Source: Xylaria sp. FL1777 (Eukaryota; Ascomycota; Sordariomycetes; Xylariales; Xylariaceae). Taken from it: 64,000 nt of DNA. The position numbers and the translations under genes were made by a program. Positions 26,776-39,060 of the stretch are shown here, one piece after another. Each line of letters begins with the position of its first letter. Position 1 is the first letter of the stretch. Location: NCBI GenBank assembly GCA_022578965.1, contig MU400619.1, positions 62,001-126,000 on the forward strand, read 5' to 3'. The notes beneath the pieces were generated by a model. It saw only the letters and a list, made by a program, of their open reading frames with translations, had not been told where the DNA came from and did not search any database.

Positions 26776-27224
26776 TCTTTTAGTTTAAGGCTTCTATAAA
26801 AAGTATAATATAAAGTTTTATTATTAAAAACATATTTAACTGCAAACAGTTTTATTAGCTAGCTACTAAATAGCAAGGTTAAAAAATAAAAAAATAAATT
26901 AAAACTTATAAAATTATTAAAAGTTTAATGTTATAATTTACTTTAATAAAATACTAGCTTTTTTATGTAAGTTTTAAGCTACTAAAGTAAATTAGTCTTG
27001 CTATTACAAAAACTAATTTATTATTTAAGCACTTTTTTAGCAAAACTTAAGCAAGGTTTAAAGCTTTTAATTAAAAATGCTAACAATAAGCATAACAATA
27101 TATAAGCTTATTAATATAAAAAACACTTAACTTAAGTTGCTATTAACTAGCATTAAAATTGCTATACGCTAGATTAAATAAGCTAAGTTACTATTGTATA
27201 GCTACTTATTACTAGCTATAATTA

Positions 27225-28015
27225 AAGCTTCCTAAAAAAGCCTAAAGTTTTAAGGCTTTTTTATTAATGCCTAAGATTATTTATAAAGCTTAAAGTTCTA
27301 AAGCTTCTTTTTTTATGCCCAAAATTGTTTAATAAGCTCGGAGCTAATTAATACATTATATTAGTAAACAGTTTAAAGTTCTAAAGCTTTTTTATTAATG
27401 CTTAAAATTATTAGTAAAGCCTAAAGTTCAAAAGCTTTTTTTTTTATGCCTAAAATTGTTTAATAGGCTTAAAGCTAATTAATATATTATATTAGTAGCT
27501 AGCTAAAGTTCTAAAGCTTCTTTTTTTATGCTTAAGATTATTTAGTAAGCTTAAAGCTAATTAACATATTATATTAGTAGCCGGCTAAAGTTCCAAGGCT
27601 TTTTTTTTTATGCCCAAAATTATTTAGTAAGCTTAAAGCTAATTAACATATTATATTAGTAGCTAGCTAAAGTTTTAAAGCTTTTTTCTTTATGCCTAAA
27701 ATTATTTAGTAAGCTTAAAGCTAATTAACATATTATATTAGTAGACTTTATTGCTTGTTATTGCATAACTATTTATTACTAGCTATAATTAAAGCTTCTT
27801 AAAAAAGCTTAAAGTTTTAAAGCTTTTTTATACCTAAGATTATCTAATAAGCTTAAAGCTAATTAATATATTATACTAGTAAACCTTATATTTACTACTA
27901 GCTATAATTAAAGCTTCTTAAAAAAGCTTAAAGTTTTAAAGCTTTTTAATGTTTAAAATTGTTTAGTAAGCTTAAAGCTAATTAACACGTTATACTAATA
28001 AACTTTACTGCTTAT
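27225..28015. repeat. 82-bp satellite array
   Basis: Units of about 82 bp begin aaagttctaaagctt and contain atgcctaaaattatttagta, then agcttaaagctaattaacat, then attatattagtagctagct. Unit starts I place are 27292, 27375, 27505, 27587 and 27669, then irregular ones near 27811 and 27930 with inserted tagctataattaaagcttct. A half unit (48 bp) lies near 27375-27422. Several arms are inverted (aaagctt.. / ..aagcttt), so units may fold. Confidence 0.85.
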
Positions 28016-28084
28016 AAAGCCTATAACAAGGAAAATATTCTATTAAACTTAAATTAGTCTTCTTTAAGTATTAAAACCAAAGCA

Positions 28085-28480
28085 ACATATAAACTAAAAC
28101 AACATATAAACTAGCTCTTTTTTTAGGTTCTTTAAGTATACATTAGCAAGTAAGTTAACTTGCTTATTAATAATATTAACAAAACGTAATAGTTTCTTTT
28201 ATGCAAAGTTATATCTAAGAAGTAATATATAAACCGGCTTTTTTTCTAAGTTCTTTAAGTATGCATTAGTAGGTAAATTAACCCACTTGCTAATAATATT
28301 AATAAAGCAACGTATAAACCGGCTTTTTTTTAAGTTCTCTAAGTATGCATTAGCAAATAAGTTAACCTGCTTACTAATAATATTAACAAAGCAACATATA
28401 AACCGGCCTTTTTTTAAGTTCTCTAAGTATGCATTAGTAAGTAAATTAACCTGCTTGCTAATAATAATGTTAACAAAATG
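28085..28480. repeat. 84-bp satellite array, open on both strands
   Basis: Units carry aagcaacatataaaccggc, then aagttctctaagtatgcatt, then agtaaattaacctgcttgc. Two regular units start at 28305 and 28389, with older copies upstream. Because 84 is 28 codons, the array gives open frames on both strands (28199-28483 minus, 28287-28493 plus). The minus one is a 28-residue repeat around NAYLENLKK. This is better explained by the period than by a gene, though the minus reading is protein-like. Confidence 0.8.
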
Positions 28481-28489
28481 CAATAACTA

Positions 28490-28800
28490 CTAGCTTTGCT
28501 ACTTGCTATTAAAAGCAGCTAAAAATCCGTATATAAGTAATTTAAGACTTAAACCCGCTTATAAATGTTAATAAAACGCAAGGTTATATTTAAGAGGCTT
28601 AGTTATATAACTATTAGCTTTACTACTAAAAGCAGCTAAAAATCCGTAAGTAATTTATAACTTTAACCTGCTTGCTAATAATATTAATAAAACGTAGTGC
28701 AGTAGCTTTTTGTATGCAAAGTTATATTTAAAGAAGTTAGCCGTATAACTACTAGCTTTACTACTAAAAGCAGCTAAAGATCCATATTAGTAGTTTAAAA
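28490..28800. repeat. ~130-bp tandem units with 'aaaagcagctaaaaatccgta'
   Basis: Three units share ctttactactaaaagcagct followed by aaaaatccgta and a block of cctgcttgctaataatatta related to the 84-bp array just upstream. The motif aaaaatccgtacataagtag returns near 29190, after the 12-bp array, so the 12-bp array seems to have expanded inside one of these units. Confidence 0.7.
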
Positions 28801-29285
28801 AGTAAACCAGTATAAAAACCAGTATAAAAGCTAATATAAACTAACATAAAAGCTAGCATAAAAGCTAATATAAAAGCTAATATAAACTAGCATAAAAGCT
28901 AAATAAAAGCTAATATAAAAGCTAATATAAAAGCTAATATAAACTAGCATAAAAGCTAGCATAAAAGCTAATATAAAAGCTAGTATAAAAGCCAGTATAA
29001 AAGCTAATATAAAAGCTAATATAAACTAGCATAAAAGCTAGCATAAAAGCTAGCATAAAAGCTAATATAGTAAGAGCTAATATAAACTAGCATAAAAACT
29101 AATATAAACTAGCATAAAAGCTAGCATAAAAACTAGTGTAATAAAAGCTAGTATAAAAGCTAGCATAAAAGCTAGCGCAAAAATTAGCGTAAAAAATCCG
29201 TACATAAGTAGTTTAAAAAGCAAGCAATATAAGCTAGCATAAAAGCTAGCATAAAAGCTAATATAAGCTTAAAACTAACCTAGGT
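28800..29285. repeat. 12-bp minisatellite (ataaaagctagc)
   Basis: Several dozen units of ataaaagctagc or ataaaagctaat stand head to tail, mixed with a 10-bp variant (ataaactagc). Many units contain the palindrome gctagc. A short interruption at 29185-29225 carries the aaaaatccgta motif. There is no coding potential. Confidence 0.9.
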
Positions 29286-29299
29286 AATTCATAAGGCCT

Positions 29300-29990
29300 G
29301 CTTAATGCCTTATTAAAATTTATTTCTAGAACTTTTATAAAATCTAGGTTGCACGAAGCACTAAATCTAGGTTGCAAAATTTAATGCTGTGCTTTTAAAC
29401 CTAGTATTGCAAGATTTAGTGCTTTATACAAAAAGTAATAAATGTATACCTAAATACTAAGTAAATTTAATAATTAAAAGTTCTTAATAGCGCTATATAG
29501 TTATTTGTTAGTTAGCTTATTTGTAAATTTAATGCTATGCAAAAGCATTAAATCCAAGTTGCGTAGAACACTAAATCTTAAGTATTAAAAATTAAACATT
29601 ACATTAATAAAATAGTTATTAATAATGCTATGCAAAAGCACTAAATTTAGGTTATATAAAGCACTAAATTCTAAGTACTAAAAATTAAACATTGCGTTAA
29701 TAAAATAGTTGTTAATAATGCTATATAAAAGCACTAAATCTAAGTTACGCAAAGCACTAAATTTTAAGTACTAAAAATTAAACATTGCGTTAGTAAAATA
29801 GTTATTAGTAATGCTTTAAGTAAAGCACTAAATCTAATGTTACAAAATCTAGTACTGTGCTTTTAAATCTAATGTTGTAAGATTTAGTGCTATACAAAAG
29901 CACTAAATCTAAGTTGTATAAAGCACTAAATCTTAAGTACTAAAAATTAAACATCGCGTTAATAAAATAGTTGCTAATAATGCTTTAATA
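29300..29990. repeat. ~93-bp array with inverted 'gcactaaatct' modules
   Basis: The unit atgctatgcaaaagcactaa / atctaagttgc / aaagcactaaatcttaagta / ctaaaaattaaacattgcg / ttaataaaatagtta repeats with starts of the taaaaattaaac block near 29587, 29679, 29773 and 29942. Several gcactaaatct modules face inverted partners (agatttagtgc) at 29380-29430 and 29855-29895, so strong hairpins are possible. Confidence 0.8.
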
Positions 29991-30151
29991 AATTAAAATG
30001 CAAATTTAATTTAAATTAACTTAAAAAAAGTAAAAAAGTAAGCTAACGTTATTTATAACTAAAAATTATACTTAAGCAAGAATAATTGTTAATTAATTTA
30101 ACAAAGTTATTAAAAATATAATGTTAAGTAATTATAAAGGGAAAAATACCT

Positions 30152-30197
30152 GCAAGTTGCTTAGTTTGCAAGTTGCTTAGTTTACAAGTTGCTTAAA
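30152..30197. repeat. 16-bp tandem repeat, three units
   Basis: gcaagttgcttagttt occurs twice exactly and a third time with changes. Confidence 0.9.
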
Positions 30198-32060
30198 TAA
30201 GCAGCAAAACCTTGCTTAAATGTTAAAAAAACATAAAAAGTAAATATACTAATAGGTAAAAAGGTATGCGTCTTAATAATTTTTAAGCCTTCGTTAAAAA
30301 AACTAACTTCTTTTGCTTTATTACTTCTGTTTTATTTTACTTAGCGTTTTACTACGTTTATATAACTTTAAGTTATGCTAAAACGCATAAAAACAGTTGC
30401 TAAATATTACCTAAGTATATAATATGTAAAAAAAGTACTAAATTTAAAGCGCTAAGCATACTAGCGTTAATATAAAGCTTAATATACTATATATTTAAGT
30501 TAATCGTTAAAATTCAAAAGTATAATATAGCTAACTAAAAAAAAAAAAAAAATCTAATAAAGCGTGCAAAAACTTATTCATATAACGCTTTAACTACTAA
30601 ACCTTTTAGCTACGTTTACTTGCTATAATACAAAAGTACTTATGTTTTATTTACTAACTTGCTTTAGCAGTCCTTTATAAAAACTGCTATACGTAGCATA
30701 TGCAGCATATATGCTTTTAGGTTTTCTTTTTGCTATAACTATTTATGTACTCTTTTAATAGCGCATTAATCTATTCAATAAAAAGTCGTTATAGTTTTTT
30801 CGATATTTGCTTTTTTTTAGTTTTAAGCAGTTAAAGTTCTAAAGTAGTTAGCTAATATAGCGCACTTTAAGCATTAAAGATCTAACCTTTTTGCGTATAG
30901 CTATATAATATGTATAAATAGTACAAACAAGCAAAGCATAGCTAGCAAAATTAAAAAACAGCTATTTTAAATCTAATCAATTAAAAACTAAAGCAAAAAA
31001 AAGCTAAATCTTAAACAGCTAAAAACTAACTATTAATAATAGCCTATTATATTTTTTATTTTATAAAAGCCTTAAGCTTTAAACCGTCCTTATTAAAAAG
31101 ACTATTAGCTATAGCTATTTAAAAAACACTTAACGCTATATATATAACTAATAAACAAAAGCTAGCTATTAAAAAAGCTATAAATAAAGACGTCAATATT
31201 TTTATATTAATACAAAAAGTTCAAAAGCTTCTAAAACAGTTAAAAAAGCGCTATACTGCTAACTGTAAGCTTAAATTATTACAAGTGCTATTTATTAAAG
31301 CAGCAAAAACAAATAAATAAACTAATAACTAAGCTAATCTTTGCTTTATAAACTTAAAGCAATAATACGCTTGAAAATCTGTTTTTTTTAGTATAACTAA
31401 GTTATAATACTACAAGTGCTTTATATATATTAAAAAAGCGCTTTTGCTGCCTTTAAACAAGCCGCTTTATAGCATTACGTTAACATAAGCAAAATAAAAA
31501 AACACTCCAAAAATAGTTACCTAAAAGCTATAAAAAAGAACAATCAAACAAAATAACTAATCTATGTAAAAAGTTCAATTAAAAATTAAAGATTATTTCT
31601 ATAGTTATGCTCGTAATGTTATAGCACTAATACTTAAAACAAAGCTAAAGAATATATAATTAGCAAAAAATAATTAATTTTTTAAAAAGTTATTTTAAAA
31701 GATTTACTATTAGTTACGCATTAAATAATACTTAATACTACTTAATTATATTATTGTTTAGCTATAGTTAATGTTTTATTGCTACTTTTTAAACAACTAG
31801 CTAACTTTGTTTTTTTTGCTACAAGCTATATTAAAATCTTTTAATGCTTAGCTTAAGCTAATTCTACTTTAACATTTTTATTTTTATTACGCTATTTAAC
31901 CTTTAAAGCTATAAATAAAAAACATATATAACAGTTATTAATTTATTATTAAGACTTAGCTTTAAAAAAAAGTTAAGCTAAAAATACAAACTTAAATTAA
32001 ATAGCAGTATAGTTTTAAACGTGCGCAGGTATTTTATTACGGTTTTTTAACAGCAGAAAT

Positions 32061-32084
32061 AGCTCTAATAGCAATATTAGAGCT
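32061..32084. repeat. Perfect inverted repeat, 10-bp arms
   Basis: agctctaata, a 4-base loop, then tattagagct. No gene is nearby, so I assign no function. Confidence 0.8.
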
Positions 32085-32785
32085 CCTAAAATAAGCGTTC
32101 TTTCCTTAGTTCAAAAAGTCACTTTGTTTATCTTTCTATTTATATTAAAATAGCTATCGTTTATTAACACAAACTAAAAAAATACTAACGTAGCGTAATG
32201 CTAGTTTTAATAATCTTTTGGTTTTTTATACTTAATATTAAACCTAAGAACTATACATATAGCGCTTCTTAAAGTTATAAAATATTAATTAACTTTATTG
32301 TTTAAGCTTTTCTAATTTTAATTATACATAACCTTAAAAACAAATAGTAAGTATACTAATGTTCTATAAAACATCTAATAGTTAAGCAATTTTTCTTAAT
32401 GCTTAGTATATTTAACAAACGTTTAATATTTAGTAGAAATATTGTCTTAAATAAAGCTTAGTTTAAAAATATTATATGTTAACTTGTTAAAACGTGGAGT
32501 AATTACTGCTGCAAAATCCCCTAGAAATATTTTATATATAGCAGTTAACATAAATATAACTAACTTGCTAGTTAATACGTTTTAGTTTTTACGTAACTTA
32601 TTCGTAAAGTAAGATAATAAACTAGCATAGTTATTAAGCTTTTGTAGTAGCGCTTTATATAACTGTTAGCCCTCTAAATAAAACGTAAGCCACTTTTCTT
32701 CGTTTAAAGAAAAACCACAAAAGCTTTAATAAATAGCTTTGTATGCTTTTTTCACACTTTCTTTATTAGAACGATCAAATATTTC

Positions 32786-32844
32786 GTTGTTATTATTGTT
32801 GCTATTATTGTTATTATTATTATTGTTGTTATTATTATCGCTGT
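32786..32844. repeat. Imperfect (ATT/GTT)n microsatellite
   Basis: Trinucleotide tract of att, gtt and gct steps over about 59 bases. Confidence 0.85.
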
Positions 32845-34500
32845 TAAATAAATAGCTCTAGTTAAAGGTTGCAAACCGCAAAAAAGGAAATAAAAAGTGC
32901 TAGCTGCTTTTAAGTTTAGTAATAGCAAAGTTAAAAATAGATTTTTTAAGCTTATATTAGCCCTTGTTACTACTAACGCTTGCTGCTAATATTTATAGCA
33001 TGCTATTTAATATTATTAAAGTATATATAAGTATATACTACAGTAGTACCTTTACTAATACATTCGAATATAACAAAGCATAGTGCTAAATAATGTTAGT
33101 TAGTAGTACGTTTAAATACTTTTATATTAGTACATTTGCACTATTAAGGTAATTTATACATAAATTATAAAAAGCTACAGGCTTACTTTTGCAATAAATA
33201 AGTTATAAAACTACTACTATATAATAACTTTTAATTAAAAACCTCATGCATTAAAATTTTTATTTATACTTAACACTTTTTTTTAATACTACTTTTAATA
33301 TACTTTTATTAACTACTAAAATATATCGCAATGCTTAAATGATTTAGAAAATACTAAGCATTATATATATTAAACTAATGTTTTGCTACGTTTAAAAAAG
33401 CTGCTATTTTATTAGCTTATAAACATTACTAAAAAAAAAAAGCTTAACTAAACATACTGTTTCTTTATTATGCTATGTTATAGCAGCAAAAAACCATTGT
33501 ACTTCCTAAATAAACAATGCAAGCATATATAGCAAAATATTAGCACTTTTATTGCTAGTAGATTGCATTTTATACTGTTGCCTTTCTAATAACCTCCATT
33601 ATGCTGCCTGCTATATTTTAACTTATATTTAAGCCTTAAGTAATCTTTCGCTAGGTTTTTTAAACTTAACGCTAAAAACAATAAGCTTATCCTATAATAA
33701 ATAAAAATTAGTATAATTAATAGTTAACCCATTTATACGCTAGCGCAATTCTTTAATATGTTTTAAAACTAATGTTAAACCTTATAAATAAAGCGCTATA
33801 CATAAGTTAACTATTTTAGTTTTTTAACTATGCTTAGTTAAACATGCAGTAGTAAACATATAATACTTATATAAAAGTTAAAAATAACTATATAGTGCTA
33901 ATAGCCATTATTATTACTAGTACTATTACAGAAATATTAGTACCTGCAATGCTTAAAGCAATCTTAAACATAGGCTAATAAACAAGCATTTTATAAAAGT
34001 TCTAAATAAACATCGTTTAAACATATTTGCATTACAGTTAAAATATCTAGTATATTATTTAATAATATTAAACATTAAAAGGAAACTTTATTGCTGCTAT
34101 AAACGTTAAGCTAAAAATTATAAAAGTTTTTATTATTATTACCCCTTTAGTATTTAGATCGATTTACTATTAAGCTTGTTTTGTTTTAACTGCTTTTTTT
34201 AATTAGAACGGTATAATACTGCAGCTTTATTAAATGTCTTAAGGTGCATTAATATAGTCTTTAATTCGCGCAGTATTTAAGCATTACGCTTATTAATTAA
34301 AGCAACACTAAATAGTTTAAAAGCAATTTTAAGTTATAAAAGTTGCTTTATAAGTAAAAATTGCTATAACGCTATAAATATTATATTAAAGGTTATACTA
34401 TAGCTGTTTACATAAGTAATTGCGCTAATAAACGTGCTATTAGTATTTAGTTCAAGTTATATCTTTTAGTATATTTATTGTTATTATTGTTAGGCTTTTA

Positions 34501-34536
34501 TTGCTTGTGTTGCTTGTGTTGCTTATATTGCTTCTG
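34501..34536. repeat. 9-bp tandem repeat, four units
   Basis: ttgcttgtg twice, then ttgcttata and ttgcttctg. A short coding-length period like that at 12.3 kb. Confidence 0.8.
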
Positions 34537-35104
34537 TTGTAAGGTTATTTAGTTTGTTATGTTTATTAGATTTAAAAACTCCAGCGTTAGTGCTTTTGTT
34601 TGCTTGCAACAATATATTAGCTGCTAATAGTTTAAAAGCTAGTTAATAATATTTATTATAGTTAAGTTTAAAAGCGGCGTTAAGTATATATATAATAAAG
34701 GCTAAACAGATTGCATTAAGTAATTAATATAAAAGCTTAGCTCTAATAGTAATACTATACTTTTATACTATAACGCAACAGGCCGTTTACATGTAAAAAA
34801 AACGCTATATTATATAAGTAGCTAAATAATATTTCTGCTATAAATTTAATATTAAATATTAAGCATAAGCAAAAAAATCCATACTATATAAATATAAGTT
34901 GTAAATAGATTGCAAAAGAAAACGCAATAATAATAAGTTAAACATAAAGTTTTATGCCTTTAACTAAGTAATCCAACAGATATAACTAGAAATAGCATTG
35001 CTTTATTGCTTATTTAATGCTAACACGTTATAAGTTTTAACTGCTAACTTTTGCAAAAATATAAACAACATTAAAGCTTAGTTTAGTAAGCCGTTAATTA
35101 ATAA

Positions 35105-35335
35105 ATAGTTATTTTATAACTTACTTTTATATACGTTTAAATTTATAAACGTTACTTATTTTCTTAACGTTTAAACAAGATTTAACGCTTAAACAAAATT
35201 TAACGCTTAAATTTTTAAACGTTTAGCTTTTTTAACGTTACGTAAGTTTATTAAACATTTACTTTGCGATAAGCGTTTATTATTGATTAACGATTTACTT
35301 TACAATAAGCGTTTAAAAAATGTTAATTAACCGTT
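35105..35335. repeat. Cluster of AACGTTTA / TTAACG words in both orientations
   Basis: Within about 230 bases the words aacgttta, aacgctta, ataagcgttta and ttaacg occur many times, some inverted relative to others. CpG is locally frequent here, although it is scarce around. A similar cluster is at 47295-47395. The role is unknown. Confidence 0.6.
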
Positions 35336-37003
35336 AAAAGCAGGGTTTATAAAGTTTCATTATACTACAATCCTTAGTACAACCGTTTTTGCTTCGCTTT
35401 ATTTTGTTTTTGCCTATGTTTAAGTACTATAAGTAAATTTAATAAAATAAACAACTTTTATTGTTTATATGTTGTGCTGCTTTTGCTTGCTTCTGCGCTA
35501 TTTCTTTTTTTCCTTAATATTACTATGCTAAACTGCCTGCTTAATTTAAGCAAGTTAAATCCGGCCTTAATAGCCATAATGCAAAACGCCATAGTATAGC
35601 TTATATACCTAACTCCTTAAGTAGTATTAAGCATTATTATATAATAAGCTATATTAACAATATATTAGTAGCAAAAGCGTTAATAGCAGCAGTAATAGCT
35701 GCTTTACTTCGTTTTTAACTTTAACTCTGTTTTTAAGCTTAAATTTCCTATTACTCTTTTTACTGTATGTTTTAAGTAAAATATACTAAAAAAGTCAAAT
35801 TAAAAAGTAGCTTAATATATAATATAACTTTTATTTTTAACGCCCTGCTTATTTATAGCAATAGCAAACATTATAAGTATTTTTTTATAACATAGCTTTT
35901 TTATATATTAATAATATATCTTTTATATAAAACAAACGTGCTAAAAAAAAGTGCTGTTTTATAAAAGCTAGTACTAATAAGCAAAATGCACGTATGTTTT
36001 ACGCAGCCTAGTAAAAACACTTCTTTAAAAGCAAAATTAAATTAACTTACGTTTAATCAGTGCTAAATAATGTTTTTAAAACTAGTTTTAATTTTAACTC
36101 TAAGGTTTAATAGCATAATTAAAGCTAACTACTAGTATATAACTATTAGCTGCAGCACAAAATACTACAAAACAATCTAATATATATATTTTATACCTTA
36201 ATATATTATAATACTTTACTTAGTATTATTATGCTGCTATATTATTTATTATTAATGCTATAACATTACTAATAAGTATATAAAAGTGGCTTAAAGGCTA
36301 TATTGCTAACAATAAGTTTTTAGCTAACCTAATTAACCTTAAGACCAACTAATTAAACGTTTTGCTTTTAGCAAAAATTTAGGGTTAGTAATTTTAAAAC
36401 ATGTTTTACTTATTTTATAATTTTTTAAAAAATTATATAAACTGTAAAGCTTTTAAGCTACGTGCACTTTATTATTGCTAGCATACGTATTATGTTTATT
36501 TTACACTTTTTTACTACTTATATGCAATAGCTAATAATAATAAAGTTATAAAAACAACTAATACTAAAGTTTTTGTGCTATATGCACATTAATTAAAAAA
36601 ACAAAACAGCGCTACTAGCTGCGCAAGCTATGCATATTACATAATACGTTGCTATACCTTCGCATAACAATCTTAAGTTTATTTAGTAAATAATAAATCA
36701 CCTAAGTATACCAAGCTTTATAGCTAGTTTACTTAAAACCTTACTTATTACATTTTACTTGTTTTATTATTAATTGTTACTTAAGTAGCATTAAGTTATA
36801 AAATATAAAATATATAGTAAAACTAATAACTTTAAGCGCTATTATTTTGTTAAAAAACAGGCTAACTGTAAGGTTATTAACGCAAAAAAAGCCAAGCCTA
36901 GCATTATATTAACTTTAAAGCATACGTAGTTAGCGCTCCCTCCTAATTTCTCTAAAAAAAATAATAATAAGTAAAAATTACTAGCATTCGCGCTATAACA
37001 ACA

Positions 37004-37044
37004 TTAATAATAATAATAACAATAATAATAATAACAATAATAAA
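37004..37044. repeat. (ATA)n microsatellite
   Basis: ataataataataac blocks over about 40 bases. Confidence 0.85.
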
Positions 37045-37485
37045 TTAAGCTTATTGCTAGTAGTTTTTTAAAAAGTTCCTGTTATGCCTTATATTAGTAA
37101 TATTTTTTAGTGTTGCTTTAGTTACTTTTTGCTTTTTTTTCTATATTGCTACTAAATATAATTGCTTTGTTCTTTAGCACTAATTATATGTTTATTATTT
37201 AGCTTAAGTAATATATAGTAAGTAATATAATATATATATAGTAAGTTATATTATAGCAATTAAAATAATTCTTTTACTTTAAAAAAGATAGCTAAAAATA
37301 AGTTATTTTTACATAAGTTTACTACTATACCTCGACTTAAATGTTACTATTTGCTAAATAATAAATATTCATTAAAGAATATACTACTTAAGAAATACTT
37401 AAGTATTATTACCTTAAAGAAATAATGTTAGTTCTTTTTTATAATGTTATAGCTATAAAGGTTTATAATAATTATAATGGTTGCC

Positions 37486-37630
37486 TTAAATTAGCAAAAG
37501 CTAAATAGCTTTATTTTTAGTACGCAAAACATTCTTAATAGGTCTTAATTTAGCGCAGTATAATCTTTATGTTTTATTAAACTATACGTTTAAAAATAGT
37601 ACAGTATATTTAAGTTTAACCTATATAATA
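37486..37630 (+). repeat. Dispersed repeat R1, copy B (3' part)
   Basis: Matches the last half of the family from aaattagcaaaagctaaat to the tail with acgtttaaaaatagtacag. The 5' half is missing. Confidence 0.65.
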
Positions 37631-37812
37631 GTTTTCTATTGTTTTTTATTAAGTAGCAGTTTTAAAGTTAAAGAAGTTTTTTAAACTAAAGATAATTTTA
37701 TTAAGATTAGATAATATTTTATAAAAGTTGTTTAATAAGTAAGTTATTTGCTTCTATGAACAAAAAAATCAAATATTTAAGCTATTCTATAATTAAAAAG
37801 AACAAAGGTTAT

Positions 37813-38148
37813 TATAACAAAGGCTATACATTAAAGCTTAAAACTAAGTAATTAACTTTTTATTCTGCATATAATAATCTGTTATAGCTGCAAAGGTTTA
37901 TGCCTTTTATTAAAGCTATTGCTAAGTATAATAGCTGTTCTTAAGTTTATATATAATTAGTTTAAAGCTTTTTAACTTTTGTGGTTTGCTTATATGTTTT
38001 AGATTAGCAAAAGTTAAATAGCTTTACTTTTAGTATGCAAAACAGTTTTAATAAGTTTTAATTTAGCTTAGTATAGTTCTAGTGTTTTACCGAACTATGC
38101 ATTTAAAAATAATATAAGGTGTTTAGCTAGTTTAATACGTATAACAGT
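37813..38148 (+). repeat. Dispersed repeat R1, copy C
   Basis: Nearly full length, from taacaaaggctatacattaa to gtttagctagtttaatacgt. It lies 180 bases downstream of the partial copy B in the same orientation. Confidence 0.75.
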
Positions 38149-38902
38149 TATAAAAAAATAAAACAAATAAGTGCAAAAGCAAAAAGCAAAAAAAGCAGCA
38201 ACCTAAAAAAGTATAGCTTAGCTTTTTTATAGTTGTAAAAGGCCTTAGTACTTCTTATTAAATCTTAACAGAAAACTTATATAGTATAACATAAAGCAGC
38301 TTTTTAACATCTATACTACTTTCGCAATAATGTTATTAAAAGCTAGTTTTAAAAAGTTCTTAAAACAAAAAACAATATATAAAGTTAATAGCTAGCATAA
38401 AAAGCTTTTATAATTAATAGCAAGCTATAAAATGTTTCCCTTTTTACTAAAGTATTAGATGTCTTTTCATAAAGCAGCTTTTTAACATTTATACTACTTT
38501 TGCAATAGTGTTGCTATGTTTTATCCTTTACTTAAATATTAAATGTTTCTTTATAAAGTAGCCTCTTAACATTACTACTACTTTTGCAATAGTATTACCT
38601 TTTATTTTTTACTTAAGTATTAAATATCTTTTCATAAAGTAGCCCTTAATATTACAGTTTTAATATATAGTGTTTTAGTATTTTTGCTTATATATAGTAC
38701 TATAGTTATTACTAACATTTAACAGAAATATATTGTTTATAACAATATACTTATTATTGCTATTTAATAAAAAAGCATTTTAGCACTTATTTATATAGTA
38801 ATATAAACTTAAACTACAAGCTTAAATTGTTTTAAACATTTAGATTAACCTATATAAGCATAATAACTTTAGTTACGCTATTAAAAAATTAGTTTATGTT
38901 CT

Positions 38903-39060
38903 AAGGAGCCCCCTTAGAAAAAGAAAAGTTAGTATTAAAGGGCCCCCCTAAAAGAAAGAAGGTTAGTATTAAAAAGCCCCCCCGAAAGAAAAAAGGTTAG
39001 TATTAAAAAGCTCCCCTAGAAAAAAAAGGGTTAGTATTAAAAAGCTCCCCTAAAAAAAGA
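38903..39060. repeat. 34-bp minisatellite that keeps C runs
   Basis: The word ttagtatt starts at 38929, 38963, 38997 and 39031, exactly 34 apart. Each unit holds a run of four to seven C bases (gcccccttag, ggccccccta, agcccccccga, gctcccctag) followed by an A/G-rich stretch. CC is otherwise almost absent from the window. The minus strand carries matching G runs. Confidence 0.9.

Larger units (their letters stand above)
30200..37485. other. AT-rich hypermutated DNA without intact genes
   Basis: Seven kilobases with no open frame of note. Listed separately are a hairpin at 32061, microsatellites at 32786 and 37004, a 9-bp repeat at 34501 and a cluster of AACGTTTA-like words near 35.1-35.3 kb. 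I recognise no RNA gene or transposon domain in the rest. Confidence 0.7.

Noticed and set aside
28199..28493. Two overlapping opposite frames as genes
   Set aside because: Both come from an 84-bp satellite whose period is 28 codons, which keeps frames open on both strands.
27225..30197. CRISPR array
   Set aside because: Units are contiguous and diverged, with no identical repeats separated by unique spacers and no cas genes.
19533..38148. R1 as an inverted-repeat MITE
   Set aside because: The first and last 20 bases of the copies are not inverted complements, and no target duplication is evident.
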